Counted from the first letter of the stretch, positions 44,863 through 56,645 are shown. The stretch: 64,000 nucleotides of DNA from Halichoerus grypus (GCF_964656455.1 NC_135716.1:111198389-111262388), one strand, 5' to 3'. Program-made: numbers and translations. Notes: generated by a model not told the origin, from the letters alone.

Positions 44863-46490
44863 TTTGTCTAGGTCTCTGTCTTCTTCTGTATGTTAGGAAA
44901 GCCTGTTATGTTTCCCACTCCTGAGAGTAAGGGCTTTATGAAGAAGAGATCATGCACAGTCCAGGGCCTGGCACTTCAGGAAGTGTCTCTGTGCATAAAT
45001 GCTGTGTGCACTCTGCGGCTGTGTTTTGGCTGCTCTGTCCCTCAGGTCAGTGGTCTATAGAGTTTCTTCCAGCCTGCGGTGGGGAGTGTTTGGACCTTGG
45101 CCAGAGTGTGGCAAGTTTTAACTAGGTGTGCTCTGGTCTGCTTGTTAAATGAGACCTGATGGTATTTCCATTAGAGCTGAAGCTTTGTAGAATTCTGTGG
45201 TCAGTAGACATGGTCCATGCAGGGGTTCTGTGCTGGTCTTCTGGGGGAGGGTCTTGCTCTCTCTCTAAAATAAGTCAATAAATCTTAAAAAAAGCAAACC
45301 TGAATTAAAATAAGGTGTCAAAACAGGCTTATTCTCAGGCACACATGCCTGAGAAAAGCAGCCCCCGCAGAGCACAGGGGCCGGGGCTTGGGGTAAGCGG
45401 TTTACCGCTGCTCCCATCGTCGCCATGCCGCTTACTGCAGTCAGTTGATGCCTAGGGGCAGGGGAGAGAAATGGCAGCAGCCCCCTCCCTCATCCCCTGA
45501 GAGGGGAGTTCATGCCCACTGCTATCTGGAAAGCCCTCCCAGAAGAGCGAACAATCTCCCTTTCAGGTGTCCCAGGTGTCCCTCAGATTCCTGCCTTCTC
45601 CCTGTCTGTGGCTGGGCCGTCTGCACACCAGGCAGTGCACGGCACCTTGGACTCTATCCCAGGTAGCCTGGCTGAGTTTTAAACTCCAAACTTTAGGGAC
45701 CTGGCATGGTGGAGACCCTCACTGGTCTCTGGGGTAGGGTCTCGCTCTGCTGGGACTGAGGCAGGTTTATCCCAGAAGGGCAGTTGCGCCAAAGTGCAGG
45801 GCGTGGAGTTGGGAGTAAAGCACAGCAAAGAGCCAGTGTCCAGGTTAGGTGCCCTCAGCAGGTGTCTCTGAGCCTGTGCTGAGTGGCAGGGGAGGGAAAT
45901 AGTGCCTGCTGGATCTTTTGTCCCCAGAAAGGCAATGCCACGTCTCCCAGATATACTCCAAGAAGAGGGAACCATCTCTCCCAGTGCATCCCAGGAGATC
46001 CTCAGCTCGTGCCGTCTGCCCCTGGGCTATGTGCCCTTCTCCACAGAAGCACTGCCATGCCCTCAGGGCTCCACACTAGCCATGCCGTGGACCTCTAAAA
46101 CTTCAGTCTTTGAGCCCCACTGGTTGTAAAAACTCACAAAAATCAACCCCTCTTGTTTTCCCATGCAGTCGCTTTGGGGAAGTGTTTTCCTTATGCAGTC
46201 CCCCAGGGCGCTTCTCTCTGTTTCTGTCTCTCTCTCTCTCCTCTCTCTCCGTGATCAGGGCTCTCTCCCTTCCACAGCTCCCGTGATCTGTTTCTCCCCC
46301 AAACCACATCTCTGCATCTCCACCTTCCACAATGTGGCCTCCTCTCCCTCTAGTTGTGCGGGTTGTTCTGTCAGTCCTCAGTTGGACTGCTTGGGTATTC
46401 AGAATGATTTGATATTTATCTAGCTGTGTTCAAGGAACAAGGCAAGCCTAGGGACCTCCTACTATGCCATTTTAGCTCCCCTTCCCAGGA
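44863..46490 (-). promoter_or_regulatory. L1 5' UTR / internal promoter region
   Basis: About 1.6 kb of GC-richer sequence upstream of the ORF1 start on the minus strand. It would have been the L1 internal Pol II promoter when intact. It contains a SINE-tail-like tract (45256-45294), a perfect 10-bp hairpin (45332-45355) and a smaller hairpin agcggt-tt-accgct (about 45398-45411). Whether any promoter activity remains cannot be seen. Confidence 0.7.
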
Positions 46491-46503
46491 CTTACAAAAC
46501 TTT

Positions 46504-47439
46504 TGGAACAAGTGAAGGCGCACGTCATTATGAAGATTTAAAGGAAGAAGAACTCTGAATCGTATTTAGTATAAGAACTACAAGACGTTTTGAAACCTTT
46601 CTGTTATCCTTTGTTGATGCGGGGAGACCTGTCCTGTATTGAACTGAAGCATGAGGAACGAGAAGGCTGAGATGAGAAGGGGCAGTAAGGATGGATAGAT
46701 ATAGGGAAACTGAACATGCAACAGCAGCATTAAAATATAAATTGGAGACCGTAAAAGGTAGAATTCACACTGAAGTGTACTGAAGCAATGATGTGGAAAA
46801 AATATTTGAGAAATGTTCTGGGAACATAGGGAAAAATAGAATATGAAAACTGTGGGAGAGCTGGTAGCTATGGACAATATCAGAAGTCAGAAGGTGAGCC
46901 AGTTTTCAGGAGAGAAGATCGTGACTACTGTGTGGTGCCTAGCTGCATTTTGTCTCATTCACGAAGATACCAGACATTCCTACGTAGCAGGGTTCAAAAC
47001 CATGCTGACAATTCACATAACCTCTTCAAGGAGAAAAAAACATTTAGTTGACTGAAAAACAAATCAAAATGAAGAACTTAAGAACAGAATATATGTTATA
47101 AAAAGCCTGGCAGGGTTGCTAAGGGGGACTACCAGTAAACAGAAGGCCACACAGGTTCTTAGTACAGTGCTCATCCTAGCAAACCACACAGATGGAAGAG
47201 AACACACTGATGAGTCTGAAAGGATGTGTATCTTGTGGTATCTGGATTAAAAGCAAACACTTTCCTCATGAGTTGTTATTCCCACTGGACAAAATTGTGT
47301 AATTGGGCACAAACAATTCATCTGGAAAATCTTCTCCCTCAGGCACTGTTTACCACAAGATTCAGAAGTTCAAATAAATAATATTACAGTACAGTAATTA
47401 AGAAAAGAAAAACTTCTCAGAAAAAAAGACTGAAAGGAA
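46504..47439. other. Unique or unrecognised sequence
   Basis: No exon is recognised. The first part may continue the antisense L2 of 37635-38605, which the L1s would have split, but identity is too weak to be sure. Confidence 0.4.
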
Positions 47440-47600
47440 ATACCTCAAAGTGTTAAACAAATGATTACTATGAGACTATGATTTTTTAATCTTCTGCTTC
47501 TTTTATTTTTCAGCTTTTGAAATGAGCATGTATTACTTTCAATGAAAAAACAACTAAAAATTTGATGAAAATGCTACTATTAAGTAAGAAAAAAAGGGCA
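47440..47600 (+). mobile_element. Possible old L1 3' tail
   Basis: tgagactatgattttttaatc, ttttcagcttttgaaatgag and catgtattactttcaatg resemble the end of ancient L1ME-type 3' UTRs in sense orientation. Confidence 0.4.
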
Positions 47601-48574
47601 TAAAAATAGTGGAACGAGAACTAAAAACAATTAAGATTTCATGAAATAGTTAAATGAGAGAATGCAAATGTTATTCAAAATATGGTATTAGCTAAAACAG
47701 TGTAAAGGGGAACATTTAAAATATTAACCTTTTTCAACTTTCAAAATTCTTTAATTTTCAGAGCAGACCATAAGACAAATGGGACATCTTAATACCCTTG
47801 TGCAATGTCTTCCAACCTGAGGTAAACAGTAAGAGGACATTCTGATGACCTTCAAATGTGATGGATTTCCAGGTAATTGGAGAGTCAAGGGGTTGAGAAC
47901 AGAATTCTCTTGCCTTGTGCCTTTTGTCAATGACTTGCCTGGGCTTCTTAACAACTGTCCTGTTTCGGCATCTGAAAATGGGGGTAGGCTACATCGTTAG
48001 CCACACCCACACCCAGCAGGCACCGTCTCTAGCCCACTGGGTCACCCCTGCTTCTCAGAGAACTGAACAGAAAAGCAGAAGCCCACTGTCTTGCTGACTC
48101 TGGACAGTTAGTTCCACTTGTTCATTCCCTGCCTGCCAACACTGGGCAACACAAGGTAATTCACTTCGAGCACTTTTGTTGGGAGCCTGTCTGCTCCAGC
48201 TGGGGCCTGTTAACAGCTCACCTCTTGCTTGAGGACTCCTTGAGTTCTCTGTATATGCTACTTCTGACTCAGGAAATCTTTCCAGACACCTGCCCTGACC
48301 TCATCTGTCAGAATCTAGTAGGCCCTTCACTTTGGATCCAGTTCTTGCCTACCGCCCAGCCCTAAGACATTATCTTTCTCCAGACTGTGTTCTTACTGCC
48401 GAGACATTCTGCCTGAGACTTTACCCCACAGCCACTGTCCTACCTGAGTTCAGTTCCTGGGTTGCCAGTCTCCTACCATCCTGGAGGGCACTTAGAATGT
48501 ATACACTGTCTTATTTTTTAAACTCTCTACCACCAAATTCTCCTAATTAGTAAGCCTGTTTTTACCAGCTTATT
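47601..48574. other. Unique sequence, moderately GC-rich
   Basis: No repeat family or exon is recognised with confidence. The pyrimidine-rich part 48240-48560 may be an ancient LINE or LTR. Confidence 0.4.
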
Positions 48575-48590
48575 TTACTTCAGGTTTTTT

Positions 48591-48787
48591 TTTAAAGATT
48601 TATTTACTTATTTTAGAGAGAACATACAAGCGGGGGGTGGGGGGGCAGAGGGAGAGAGAATCCTTTCAAGCAGACTCCCCACTGAGTGCAGAGCCCAACA
48701 CGGGGCTTGATGCCAGGACCCTGAGATCATGACCTGAGCTGAAATCCGGAGTCGGCCTCTTAACTGACTGAGCCACCCAGGCTCCCC
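48591..48787 (-). mobile_element. Can-SINE (older subtype)
   Basis: Antisense SINE (gctgaaatccggagtcggcc core). Despite its age the 16-bp direct repeat ttacttcaggtttttt is perfect at 48575-48590 and 48788-48803. It is the only SINE between 43.3 and 52.4 kb. Confidence 0.94.
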
Positions 48788-48803
48788 TTACTTCAGGTTT
48801 TTT

Positions 48804-49559
48804 TTTTTTTTTTTTTAACAAATATGTTTTCTGTAAATATCCTCTGGACTTGGTTTGATATCCTCATCTTTGCATTCTACTTTCATTCCCTCCTCTTCTG
48901 GGAAATCTTTCACAATTTTTCTATACTGAGTGTGTTTCTGTACCACTTAAAAATGAAAACAATTGCTTTCTCAATAGAGTTGAGAAACTCTTTGCTGGCT
49001 GGAATAGTGTCTCATACTTTTCTTATGCAACATAGGACAAAGCAACCTGGGATTTAAAAGAATAATAATAAAGTGTCCATAAGAGCAGCAAGTAAATATT
49101 TCTCTGGCTTTGCATTAGCCTCCCAACTGTGGAAACTCTGGCTTCCTCCAAACTCTTTCCCAACTAAGTCAGAGTCCCCAGGGACAGCTCAAATCTGTCT
49201 TGGAATACAGCTTTCTGGGCTACTTCATGGGTAGCCATTTCCTCCAGCCTGGGTCCCTGAGTGTTTTTCTCTCTGCCATCATATCCCACACCTCTTTTCT
49301 TCCTCTTACACTCTGGCTGCTCTGGTAAAGTCTTCTGCCACCCCCGTGCTCTGATGCATAATGTCCTTTGAGATCCCAGTTCTGTTTGGTCCTTCATCTG
49401 GTCCAGTTGAAGACAGAGTATTGCGTGCCTCTCCAACACGGACCTAAGATTCAGTTCCCTTTAGCATGAATGAGTAATTTCCCAGGAGGATACTTGAGCC
49501 ATAGAGCAAGTAGTCCCCTTCACAGGCCAACCCACCAACCAAACATATTAAGGCATGTC
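48804..49559. other. Unique or unrecognised sequence
   Basis: A segment at about 48880-49060 faintly recalls an L2 3' end, not assignable. No gene seen. Confidence 0.35.
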
Positions 49560-49830
49560 TTGGTCATTTAAGATTGAGCCCAGGGACCATCTTCTTCAGG
49601 AAGCCTTTCCCGAACTCCCCCCTTTCCCCACCGCCATCACCTCCACCTACATAACATACGTGTCTTCCTTGTACCCTCATATGCTGAATGTGTCCTAGAT
49701 ACAGGTTTTATCGTGTTATATGCTAATTATCTCTTTATAAGCCTGATTCCCCATCTAAAATATGAGCCCTTTCACGGAGAGAATTATGTCTCATCATTTT
49801 TGAATTCCAAGTGTCTGGCTTAGTTCTTAG
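49560..49830 (+). mobile_element. L2 LINE 3' end fragment
   Basis: Sense L2-like: cttcttcaggaagcctttcc, atatgagccctttcacggag, aattatgtctcatcattttt, gtgtctggcttagttcttag. Confidence 0.6.
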
Positions 49831-49984
49831 CACTAAGATCCATAGAGTCCCAAGCTGGGCCCTTAATGTGCTTATGTGCACCATGACTGATTTGGCTCAA
49901 ACAATACATCGTTTTGATTAATGGCAGTTTTTCCTTTAAGAATTTCATGCCAAGGTGGTTTATTTTTTTTTTCCTTTAAGATTT

Positions 49985-50560
49985 ATGTCAAAACAATTTA
50001 TCATACATTTGGTGAGTGCTCTGTGTCCTAGGACCTGCCCTACTCCCCAGAGATACGGAGATGAGAAAGACATGGTTCCTGCTCAGAGGAGGTCACAGAA
50101 ACTTCCTTGCATTTCCCTCCCTCCATTTCTCCATTCTTTCCTCCCTTTCTTCCTTACCTGGATAAATGTTCACTAAGCCTGGAATTGTGTCTAATGGAAT
50201 AAATACATGTAGTAGGTTAATTACAATACAGTTCACTCAGTGCCACAGTAGAAGTTTGTTCCAGATATAGAGATAGAACAGAAGAATGCATCATACAGTT
50301 CATGGGGGATCCTGGAGGAGGTGGCTTCAGAGTGGATTATAAAGAATGGAAAGACAATCCAGATGCCCAGGTGGATGAAAGGTACTCCTGAGAGAAGAAA
50401 ACATGTGAAAGGCCTAGAGATGTGAAAAAGCACGGTGTGTTTCAAAAACATTAATACTTTGGTATCTCTGCAGCATAAAGTTCAGCAGAATGGGGATAGG
50501 GTGGGGTGGGGTGAGCTGAGCTGGGAGAGGAAGCAAAGATAATGGGCAATATTTTCAGGG
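49985..50560 (-). mobile_element. Possible antisense L2 fragment
   Basis: Reads as gtgagtgctctgtgtcctag, gatacggagatgagaaagac, ctgctcagaggaggtcacag, then gaaaggcctagagatgtgaa, the antisense order of an L2 3' region. Low identity. Confidence 0.4.
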
Positions 50561-51784
50561 CTACGGTCTTTAACATTTGAGCAACAGTTTAGTTAAGAGA
50601 TTGGTAGAATCCAGAATACCTGTGGTATTAATAATCCAAGTGCGAAGCCATATATTGCTATTTTCCATCCTCTTCCCTTATAGCATTATTAAGCAAGGTT
50701 CTGTGATTACCTAGCTACATTTTAATGTTCATTGTATTGGTAGATAAGAATGAAAAGAAGCCATTTCCTGGAGTTTACGGTCTTATTGAGGATACAGAAT
50801 ATACCCACACGAACGGTTTAGAGCGCTCACCAAGCAATCTACAGACTAGTGCGAACTAAAATTATAAAGACAATATGTAAGCATAATCTTGACATTGGGT
50901 TATAGGAATGATTAGGAAAGTGCAGGGTTACAAAGAGGCAACCTGATTTTCGGCTTAAGAGAAACAGTTTCTTTCAGAGTATAGAAAATGCAAAATTGAG
51001 GAATGGACTTATAAATCAGAAACTTTTTAATGTTCTGTAGTCTGTGTTCAAGAACTGGCCTTCTAAGTTAGACCAACAAGCATTCATCTTTGAGCTTTAT
51101 AGTATAAAGAGAAGACAAATTTATTTTTTCTGTATATTTAACATTTTATTTTTTATACTTCTAGATACTTAATTTGCCTGAGAGATTGTTTATTGCTTAT
51201 ATGAAACAGGTCCCTATGTTTCTGCCAATCCCCTCAGTCTAGACTACACTGAGATTATCTTAGCCTCCCTTTCATCTCTTTACTCTCTAAAATGTACAAT
51301 AGCTTCTGCCTTTTTCCTTGTGGAATGTGTTAACCCAACATCCTCTCCTTGTCCCACCGGTCATCACATCCCACAGCCCTCTACTTGGTATTTTTTCCTT
51401 CCATGGAGCTAGTGTGGACTTTTTGTCAGGCCATAGGGTTTCTATGCGGAGCATCCTAGAGCTTCTGATCATTATATCCCATTTCATACTTAGGTAAACT
51501 CAAATTTAGGAGGTGATGTGTTTTATCAGTCCTCCAGGAAACCTCTCCCTTTCTGTTTGTATCCGTTATAAATTATTTAAGTTCCACAATGAACATTTGC
51601 TGTTTTTGTAACTAAAATGTAAAAGTGATTCCATTTTAAAAAATCAAATTCAATAGTAGAGTCTTTAGTACCATTTCATGTTTGTTAAATTAACCTTTCT
51701 GTCTATATCTTCACACATACATACACACCACAGCGCAAAATAATGTTGAAAAACTCATACTAGTTTAAAAAGCAAGAGCCATAA
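50561..51784. other. Unique sequence, no gene seen
   Basis: About 1.2 kb with no recognised repeat or exon. Confidence 0.45.
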
Positions 51785-52235
51785 AAATGTTCATACCATA
51801 TGACCCAGAAACGCTACTGCTGAGGAACAACCTAAGGAAATAATTCAAAAGAAAGGAAATATAAAAAAGCTATATACAGCTTGTCTACACACAGAAAAAT
51901 TGGGGAAAGATGACTTTAAAATCAATGTAAGGGGAAGAGTTAGGAAAATAATGATACGTCAACTAGATAAAATACTATTGCAACACTGGAAATGATTGTT
52001 ATAAAAAACCATGTTAATAACATAGCATGTTTACAGTATAATGAGAAAAGGAATACAAAATTATATACACACTGATTACAGCTGTGTATAAAATGAATTA
52101 CATGTGGATGACTAGAGGGGAAAAAAGAATAATGAAAACAGCTGTTGTTCTAGTGTGGAGTGATGGGTGAATGTTAAAATTTTATTAACTGTCTCTGCAA
52201 ATTTTTCCAGTTTTTTTTATTGAAAAGTTTCAGAT
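51785..52235 (+). mobile_element. Old L1 fragment
   Basis: Sense L1: catatgacccagaaacgcta, aacctaaggaaataattc, actggaaatgattgttataa, aatgagaaaaggaatacaaa. Diverged L1M-type 3' part. Confidence 0.65.
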
Positions 52236-52400
52236 TGTCAACTAATTCAGATTATTCTTGTTCTGGGACTTTTACAGAAAAAGAAGAAAGCATTCTGGAA
52301 TCTGAGCCCCTTTCCTCTTTCTGTCATTGGCCAAAGAATTACCCCCTAGGAAAGAAGGAAACCTTAACTACCCTAGGAAGTTATAAAAAAGAATGTTCTT

Positions 52401-52506
52401 GGGGCACCTGGCTGGCTTAGTCGGAAGAACTTGTGACCCTTGATCTCGGGGTTGTAAATTCAAGCCCCATATAGCATGTAGAGATTACTTAAAAAAAAGA
52501 TTTTTA
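52401..52506 (+). mobile_element. Short Can-SINE (older type)
   Basis: Sense short SINE: ggggcacctggctggcttag, cccttgatctcggggttg, catgtagagattacttaaaaa. Its A-rich tail provided the target for the next insertions. Confidence 0.88.
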
Positions 52507-52520
52507 AAAATCTTTAAGAA

Positions 52521-52730
52521 GGGGCGCCTGGGTGGCTCAGTTCGTTAAGCGACTGCCTTCGGCTCAGGTCATGATCCTGGAGTCCCTGGATCGAGTCCCG
52601 CATCGGGCTCCCTGCTCGGCAGGGAGCCTGCTTCTCCCTCTGACCCTCCCCCCCTCTCATGTGCTCTCTCTCTCTCATTCTCTCTGTCTCAAATAAATAA
52701 AAGCTTTAAAAATAAAAATAAAAAAAAATA
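52521..52730 (+). mobile_element. Can-SINE (young)
   Basis: Sense SINE, ggggcgcctgggtggctcagttcgttaag head. The 14-bp direct repeat aaaatctttaagaa is at 52507-52520 and 52731-52744. Confidence 0.96.
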
Positions 52731-52750
52731 AAAATCTTTAAGAAAAATTA

Positions 52751-52810
52751 TACATCTAAAACTAATGATGTAATGTATGGGGATTAACATAACAATAAAA
52801 AAATTTAAAA
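52751..52810 (+). mobile_element. Very short L1 3' end (about 60 bp)
   Basis: Only the last bases of a carnivore L1 (tacatctaaaactaatgatg, gattaacataacaataaaa) between perfect 20-bp direct repeats aaaatctttaagaaaaatta at 52731-52750 and 52811-52830. Confidence 0.9.
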
Positions 52811-53418
52811 AAAATCTTTAAGAAAAATTAGAAAATTGTTGTGGTTGATTCTTTATTTATATTACTAAAGATGGGTCAAATCTTATTTTTTTTAAATGTG
52901 ATAATTTTTAATAGCCACTTTATTAAGATAAAATTCATATACTATAAAACTCATCCTTTTTAAGCACACAGTCAGTGGTGGTTGGTATAATTACAGATTT
53001 GTACCACCATCACTATTTTTTTAAAGTTTTTAATTTTAAATCCAGTTAGTTAACATACAGTATAAATTTAGTTTCAGGTGTAGAATTTAGTGATTCAACA
53101 CTTCCATACATCACCCACTGCTCATCACGACAAGTGCACTCCTTAATTCCCATCACCTATTTTACCCATACCCCCACCCACTTCCCCTCTGCTAACCATC
53201 AGTTCTCTATAGTTAAGAGTCTGTTTCTTGGTTTCTCTCTCACTCTTTTTCCCTTTGCTCGTTTGTTATGTTTCTTAAATTCCACATATCAGTGAATTCA
53301 AAGGGCATTTGTCTTTTTCTGGATGATTTATTTCGCTTAGCATTATACTCTCTAGCTCCATCCATGTCATTGCAAATAGGAAGCTTTCATTGTTTTTTAT
53401 GGCTTAATAACCTTCCAT

Positions 53419-53468
<50 letters not shown>
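53419..53468. repeat. (TA)n microsatellite
   Basis: About 25 TA units within L1 sequence, at the position where other L1 copies here carry CA or TG runs (898, 39959). Confidence 0.95.
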
Positions 53469-53470
<2 letters not shown>

Positions 53471-53480
53471 ACATCTTCTT

Positions 53481-53688
53481 TTTTTTTTTTAAAGATCTTA
53501 TTTATTCATTTGAGACACAGAGATACAGAGAGAGAGAGAAAGCATGAGCAGAGAGAGAGGCAGAGGCAGAGGGAGAAGCAGGCTCCCTGCTGAGCCAGGA
53601 GCCCGATGTGGGGCTCGATCCCAGGACCCTGGGATCATGACCTGAGCTGAAGGCAGATGCTTAACCATCTGAGCCACCCAGGCGCCCC
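53481..53688 (-). mobile_element. Can-SINE (young, gagccaggagcccgatg subtype)
   Basis: Antisense SINE of the subtype with tgagacacagagatacag. Perfect 16-bp direct repeat tataccacatcttctt at 53465-53480 and 53689-53704. Confidence 0.97.
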
Positions 53689-54198
53689 TATACCACATCT
53701 TCTTTATCCATTCATCAGTTGATGGATAATTGGCCTGCTTTCATATCTTGGCTATTGTAAATAACGCTGCTATAAACATAACAGTGCATGTATCCCTTTG
53801 AATTTGTGTTTTTGTATTTTGGGGGTAAATACCCAGTAGTTCGATTACTGGATTGTAGGGTAGTTCTGTTTTTACCTTTTTGAGACCTCCATACTGTTTT
53901 CCAGAGTGGCTGCATCAGTTTGCATTCCCACCAATAGTGCAAATGTGTTCCTTTTTCTCTACATCCTTGCCAACACCTGTTGTTTCTTGTGTTGTTGATA
54001 TTAACCATTCTGACAGGTATGAGGTCATATCTCACTGTAGTTTTGATTTTCCTTTCCCTGATGGTAAGTGATAATGAGCATCTTTTCATATGTTTGTTGC
54101 CATCTGGATGTCTTCTTTGGAGAAATGTCTATTCATGTCTTCTGCCCATTTTTAAATTGGATTATTTGGGGTTTTTTTAGTGTTGAGTTGTATAAGTT

Positions 54199-54307
54199 TT
54201 GTTTTGTTTTTTTTAAGTAGGCTTCATGCCCAATGTGGGGCTTGAAGAACTCATGACCCTGAGATCAAGGGTTGCCTGCTCTACTGACTGAGCCAGATAG
54301 GCTCCCT
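54199..54307 (-). mobile_element. Short Can-SINE (older type)
   Basis: Antisense short SINE: aggcttcatgcccaatgtgg, ctgactgagccagataggc. Near-perfect flanks gagttgta(t/a)aagtt at 54185-54198 and 54308-54321. Confidence 0.88.
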
Positions 54308-55984
54308 GAGTTGTAAAAGTTCTTTATATATTTTGGATAGTAACCCTTTATTCTTTGTTGATTGTTTCCTTCGCCATGCAGAAGATTTTTATTTTGATGA
54401 AGTTCCAATAATTTATTTTTGCTTTTGTTTCCCTTGCCTCGGGGACCTAACTAGAAAAAAATTGCTATGGCCAATGTCAGAGAAGTTACTGCCTGTGCTG
54501 TCTTCTAGGATTTTTATGGTTTCAGGTCTCACATTTAGGTCCTTTATCCATTTTTAATTTATTTTTGTGTATGGTCTAAGAAAGTGATCCAGTTCATTCT
54601 TTTGCTTATAGCTGTCCAGTTTTCCCAGCGCCATTTGTTGAAGAGACTTGTCTTTTTTATGTTGGATATTCTTTACTGCTTTCTTGAAGATTAATTGACC
54701 ATATAGTTGTGGGTTCATTTCTGGGTTTTCTATTCTCTTCTACTGATCTATGTGTCAATTTTTGTGCCAGTACCATACTGTTTTGGTTACTACAGCTTTG
54801 TAATATAACTTGCAGTCCAGAATTATGATGCCTCCAGCTTCACTTTTTCTTTTTCAAGATTGTTTGGCTATTTGGGATCTTTTGCAGTTCCATACAAATT
54901 TTAGGACTGTTTGTTCTAGCTCTGTGAAAAATCTTGTTGCATTAAATCTGTAGATTGCTTTGGGTAGTATAGGCACTTTAACAATATTTGTTCTTCCAAT
55001 CCATGAGCATGGAATATTTTTCCATTTCTTTGTGTTGTCTTTAATTTCTTTAATTAATGTTTTATAATTTTCAGAGCATAGGTCTTTCACTTCTTTGGTC
55101 AGATTTATGCCTAGATATCTTGTTATTTTTGGTGCAGTTGTAAATGGGATTGCTTTCTTAATTTTTCTTTCTGCTGCTTCATTATTGGTGTATAGAAATG
55201 CAACAGATTTCTGTATATTGATTTTGTATCCTATGGCTTTATTGAATTTGTTTATCAGTTCCAGCAGTTTTTGAGAGAGTCTTCCAGGTTTTCTATGTAT
55301 ACTATCATGTCATCTGCAAATAGTGGAAGTTTTGCTTCTTCCTTACCAATCTGGATGCCTTTTATTTCTTTATGTTGTCTAATTGCTGTGACTAGGGCTT
55401 ACAGTACCATGTTGAATAAAAGCTACTATCACTGTTATCTATTTTTAAAACATTTTTTACAAGTACCCATTAGCAGCCACACCCCACTCTTCCCTGCTGC
55501 CAGCGGCTGGCAGCCACTAATCTTTCTGTTTCTACGGATTTGCCTGTTCTAGACATTTCATATAAATGGAATCATACAGTATATGGCTTTTGTGTCTGAC
55601 TTCTTTCATTTAGCATAGTGATTTCAAGGTTTATCAATGTTGGAGCACATGTCAATACATCAATTCCCTTTTGTAGTTGAATAATATTCCATTGTATCGT
55701 ATGCAACATGTTGCTTATCCATTCCTTGATTAATGGACATTAGATTTTTTTTTTTGCTATTGTGAGTAATGCTGCTATGAACATTTGTATAAAAATTTTT
55801 GTGTGGACATAGGTTTTCAGGTTTTGAGGAGCATATACATAGGAGTGGCATTGCTGGGTCAGACGACATGTCTATGTGTAGGAAAGTGCCAAACTGTTTT
55901 TCAAAGTGGCTGTACCATTTTACACTCCCACCAGCAACGTATGAGAGTTCTCTGGTGATCTTGTGATATCTCTTCCAGTTCTTT

Positions 55985-56094
55985 TTTTTTTTTTTTTTTT
56001 TTTTAAGGAAGCTCTATGCCCAACATGGGGCTTGAATTCATGACCCTGAGATCAAGAGTCCCATGCTCTACTGACTGAGCCAGCCAGGCGCCTC
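55985..56094 (-). mobile_element. Short Can-SINE (older type)
   Basis: Antisense short SINE with a long T-run. Perfect 14-bp direct repeat ctcttccagttctt at 55970-55983 and 56095-56108. Confidence 0.93.
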
Positions 56095-56108
56095 CTCTTC
56101 CAGTTCTT

Positions 56109-56343
56109 AATGCAATAGTTGGCATGGTGAAAATAACGAATAGATGCCAGCCATTCTTACTGTTATTGTCATCACTATTATTAGAGGAAACTGTAAATTG
56201 CTTCGAGATCCATTGCAAGTAAAATGGAGTCACTGTCTTATTTCCTTCACTAGACTGTGTTTTGGCTCTTTTTATGCTTATTAATTGGTAATGAATGATA
56301 CATATTTTTCCCATAATTATATTTTATAGGGAGAGATTATAAA

Positions 56344-56374
<31 letters not shown>

Positions 56375-56645
56375 TTCTTTCCTTCCCTTCAGTAAACTAC
56401 TTTGACATGGATCTGAAGTCTGTAAATATTAAGTAAATACATGTACTCATACATTTGGGCATGCCAGTTCATCCTCCTGGGTCCCCAGGCCTGCTGCCCT
56501 GAAGGTGTGGTGGGGATGGAGCTGCAGGTGCTCGGTGGCATAGCACCAAGCTATTAGAGCAGAGGAGGATAAAGAAGAAAAATAGAGACCTGGGCCTTGA
56601 ACACCGGAATCACCATGGTCAGAAGTCCAGTGAAGTGTGTGGGTT
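56109..56645. other. Unique sequence with (TG)n
   Basis: No gene seen. The (tg)n run lies at 56344-56371. Confidence 0.4.

Larger units (their letters stand above)
39320..46490 (-). mobile_element. Near full-length carnivore L1 (5' UTR, ORF1, ORF2, 3' UTR), decayed
   Basis: Minus-strand L1 of about 7.2 kb including one internal SINE (43096-43310) and one SINE-like insertion near the 3' end (39578-39768). The 3' end lies at about 39320 (aaattctagttagttaacat). ORF2 remnants span about 39800-43900, ORF1 about 43950-44862, and a GC-richer 5' UTR 44863-46490 begins ggggagctaaaatggcatag (minus strand, near 46481). Stops and frameshifts break both ORFs, so it cannot move by itself. The flanks cttaacaaaactc (about 39304) and cttacaaaactt (46491) may be the eroded target duplication. 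Confidence 0.92.
53025..55427 (-). mobile_element. 5'-truncated younger L1 with two SINEs
   Basis: Antisense L1 with 3' end at 53025 (aatccagttagttaacatac, tttcaggtgtagaatttag). The ORF2 C-terminal half includes minus-strand peptides LTIRERKIKTTVRY (about 54040-54075) and [20 protein letters not shown] (about 54890-54960). Truncated at about 55427 near the RT region (a FADDM-equivalent lies at about 55300). SINEs at 53481-53688 and 54199-54307, and a (TA)n run at 53419-53468. Confidence 0.9.
52900..55955 (-). mobile_element. Old L1 (L1M-type), split by a younger L1
   Basis: Left part 52900-53024 (gccactttattaagataaaattcatatac, gatttgtaccaccatcact) and right part about 55428-55955 (atctatttttaaaacatttt, ggcagccactaatctttctg, ctgtaccattttacactccc) join when the younger L1 is removed. 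Confidence 0.82.
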
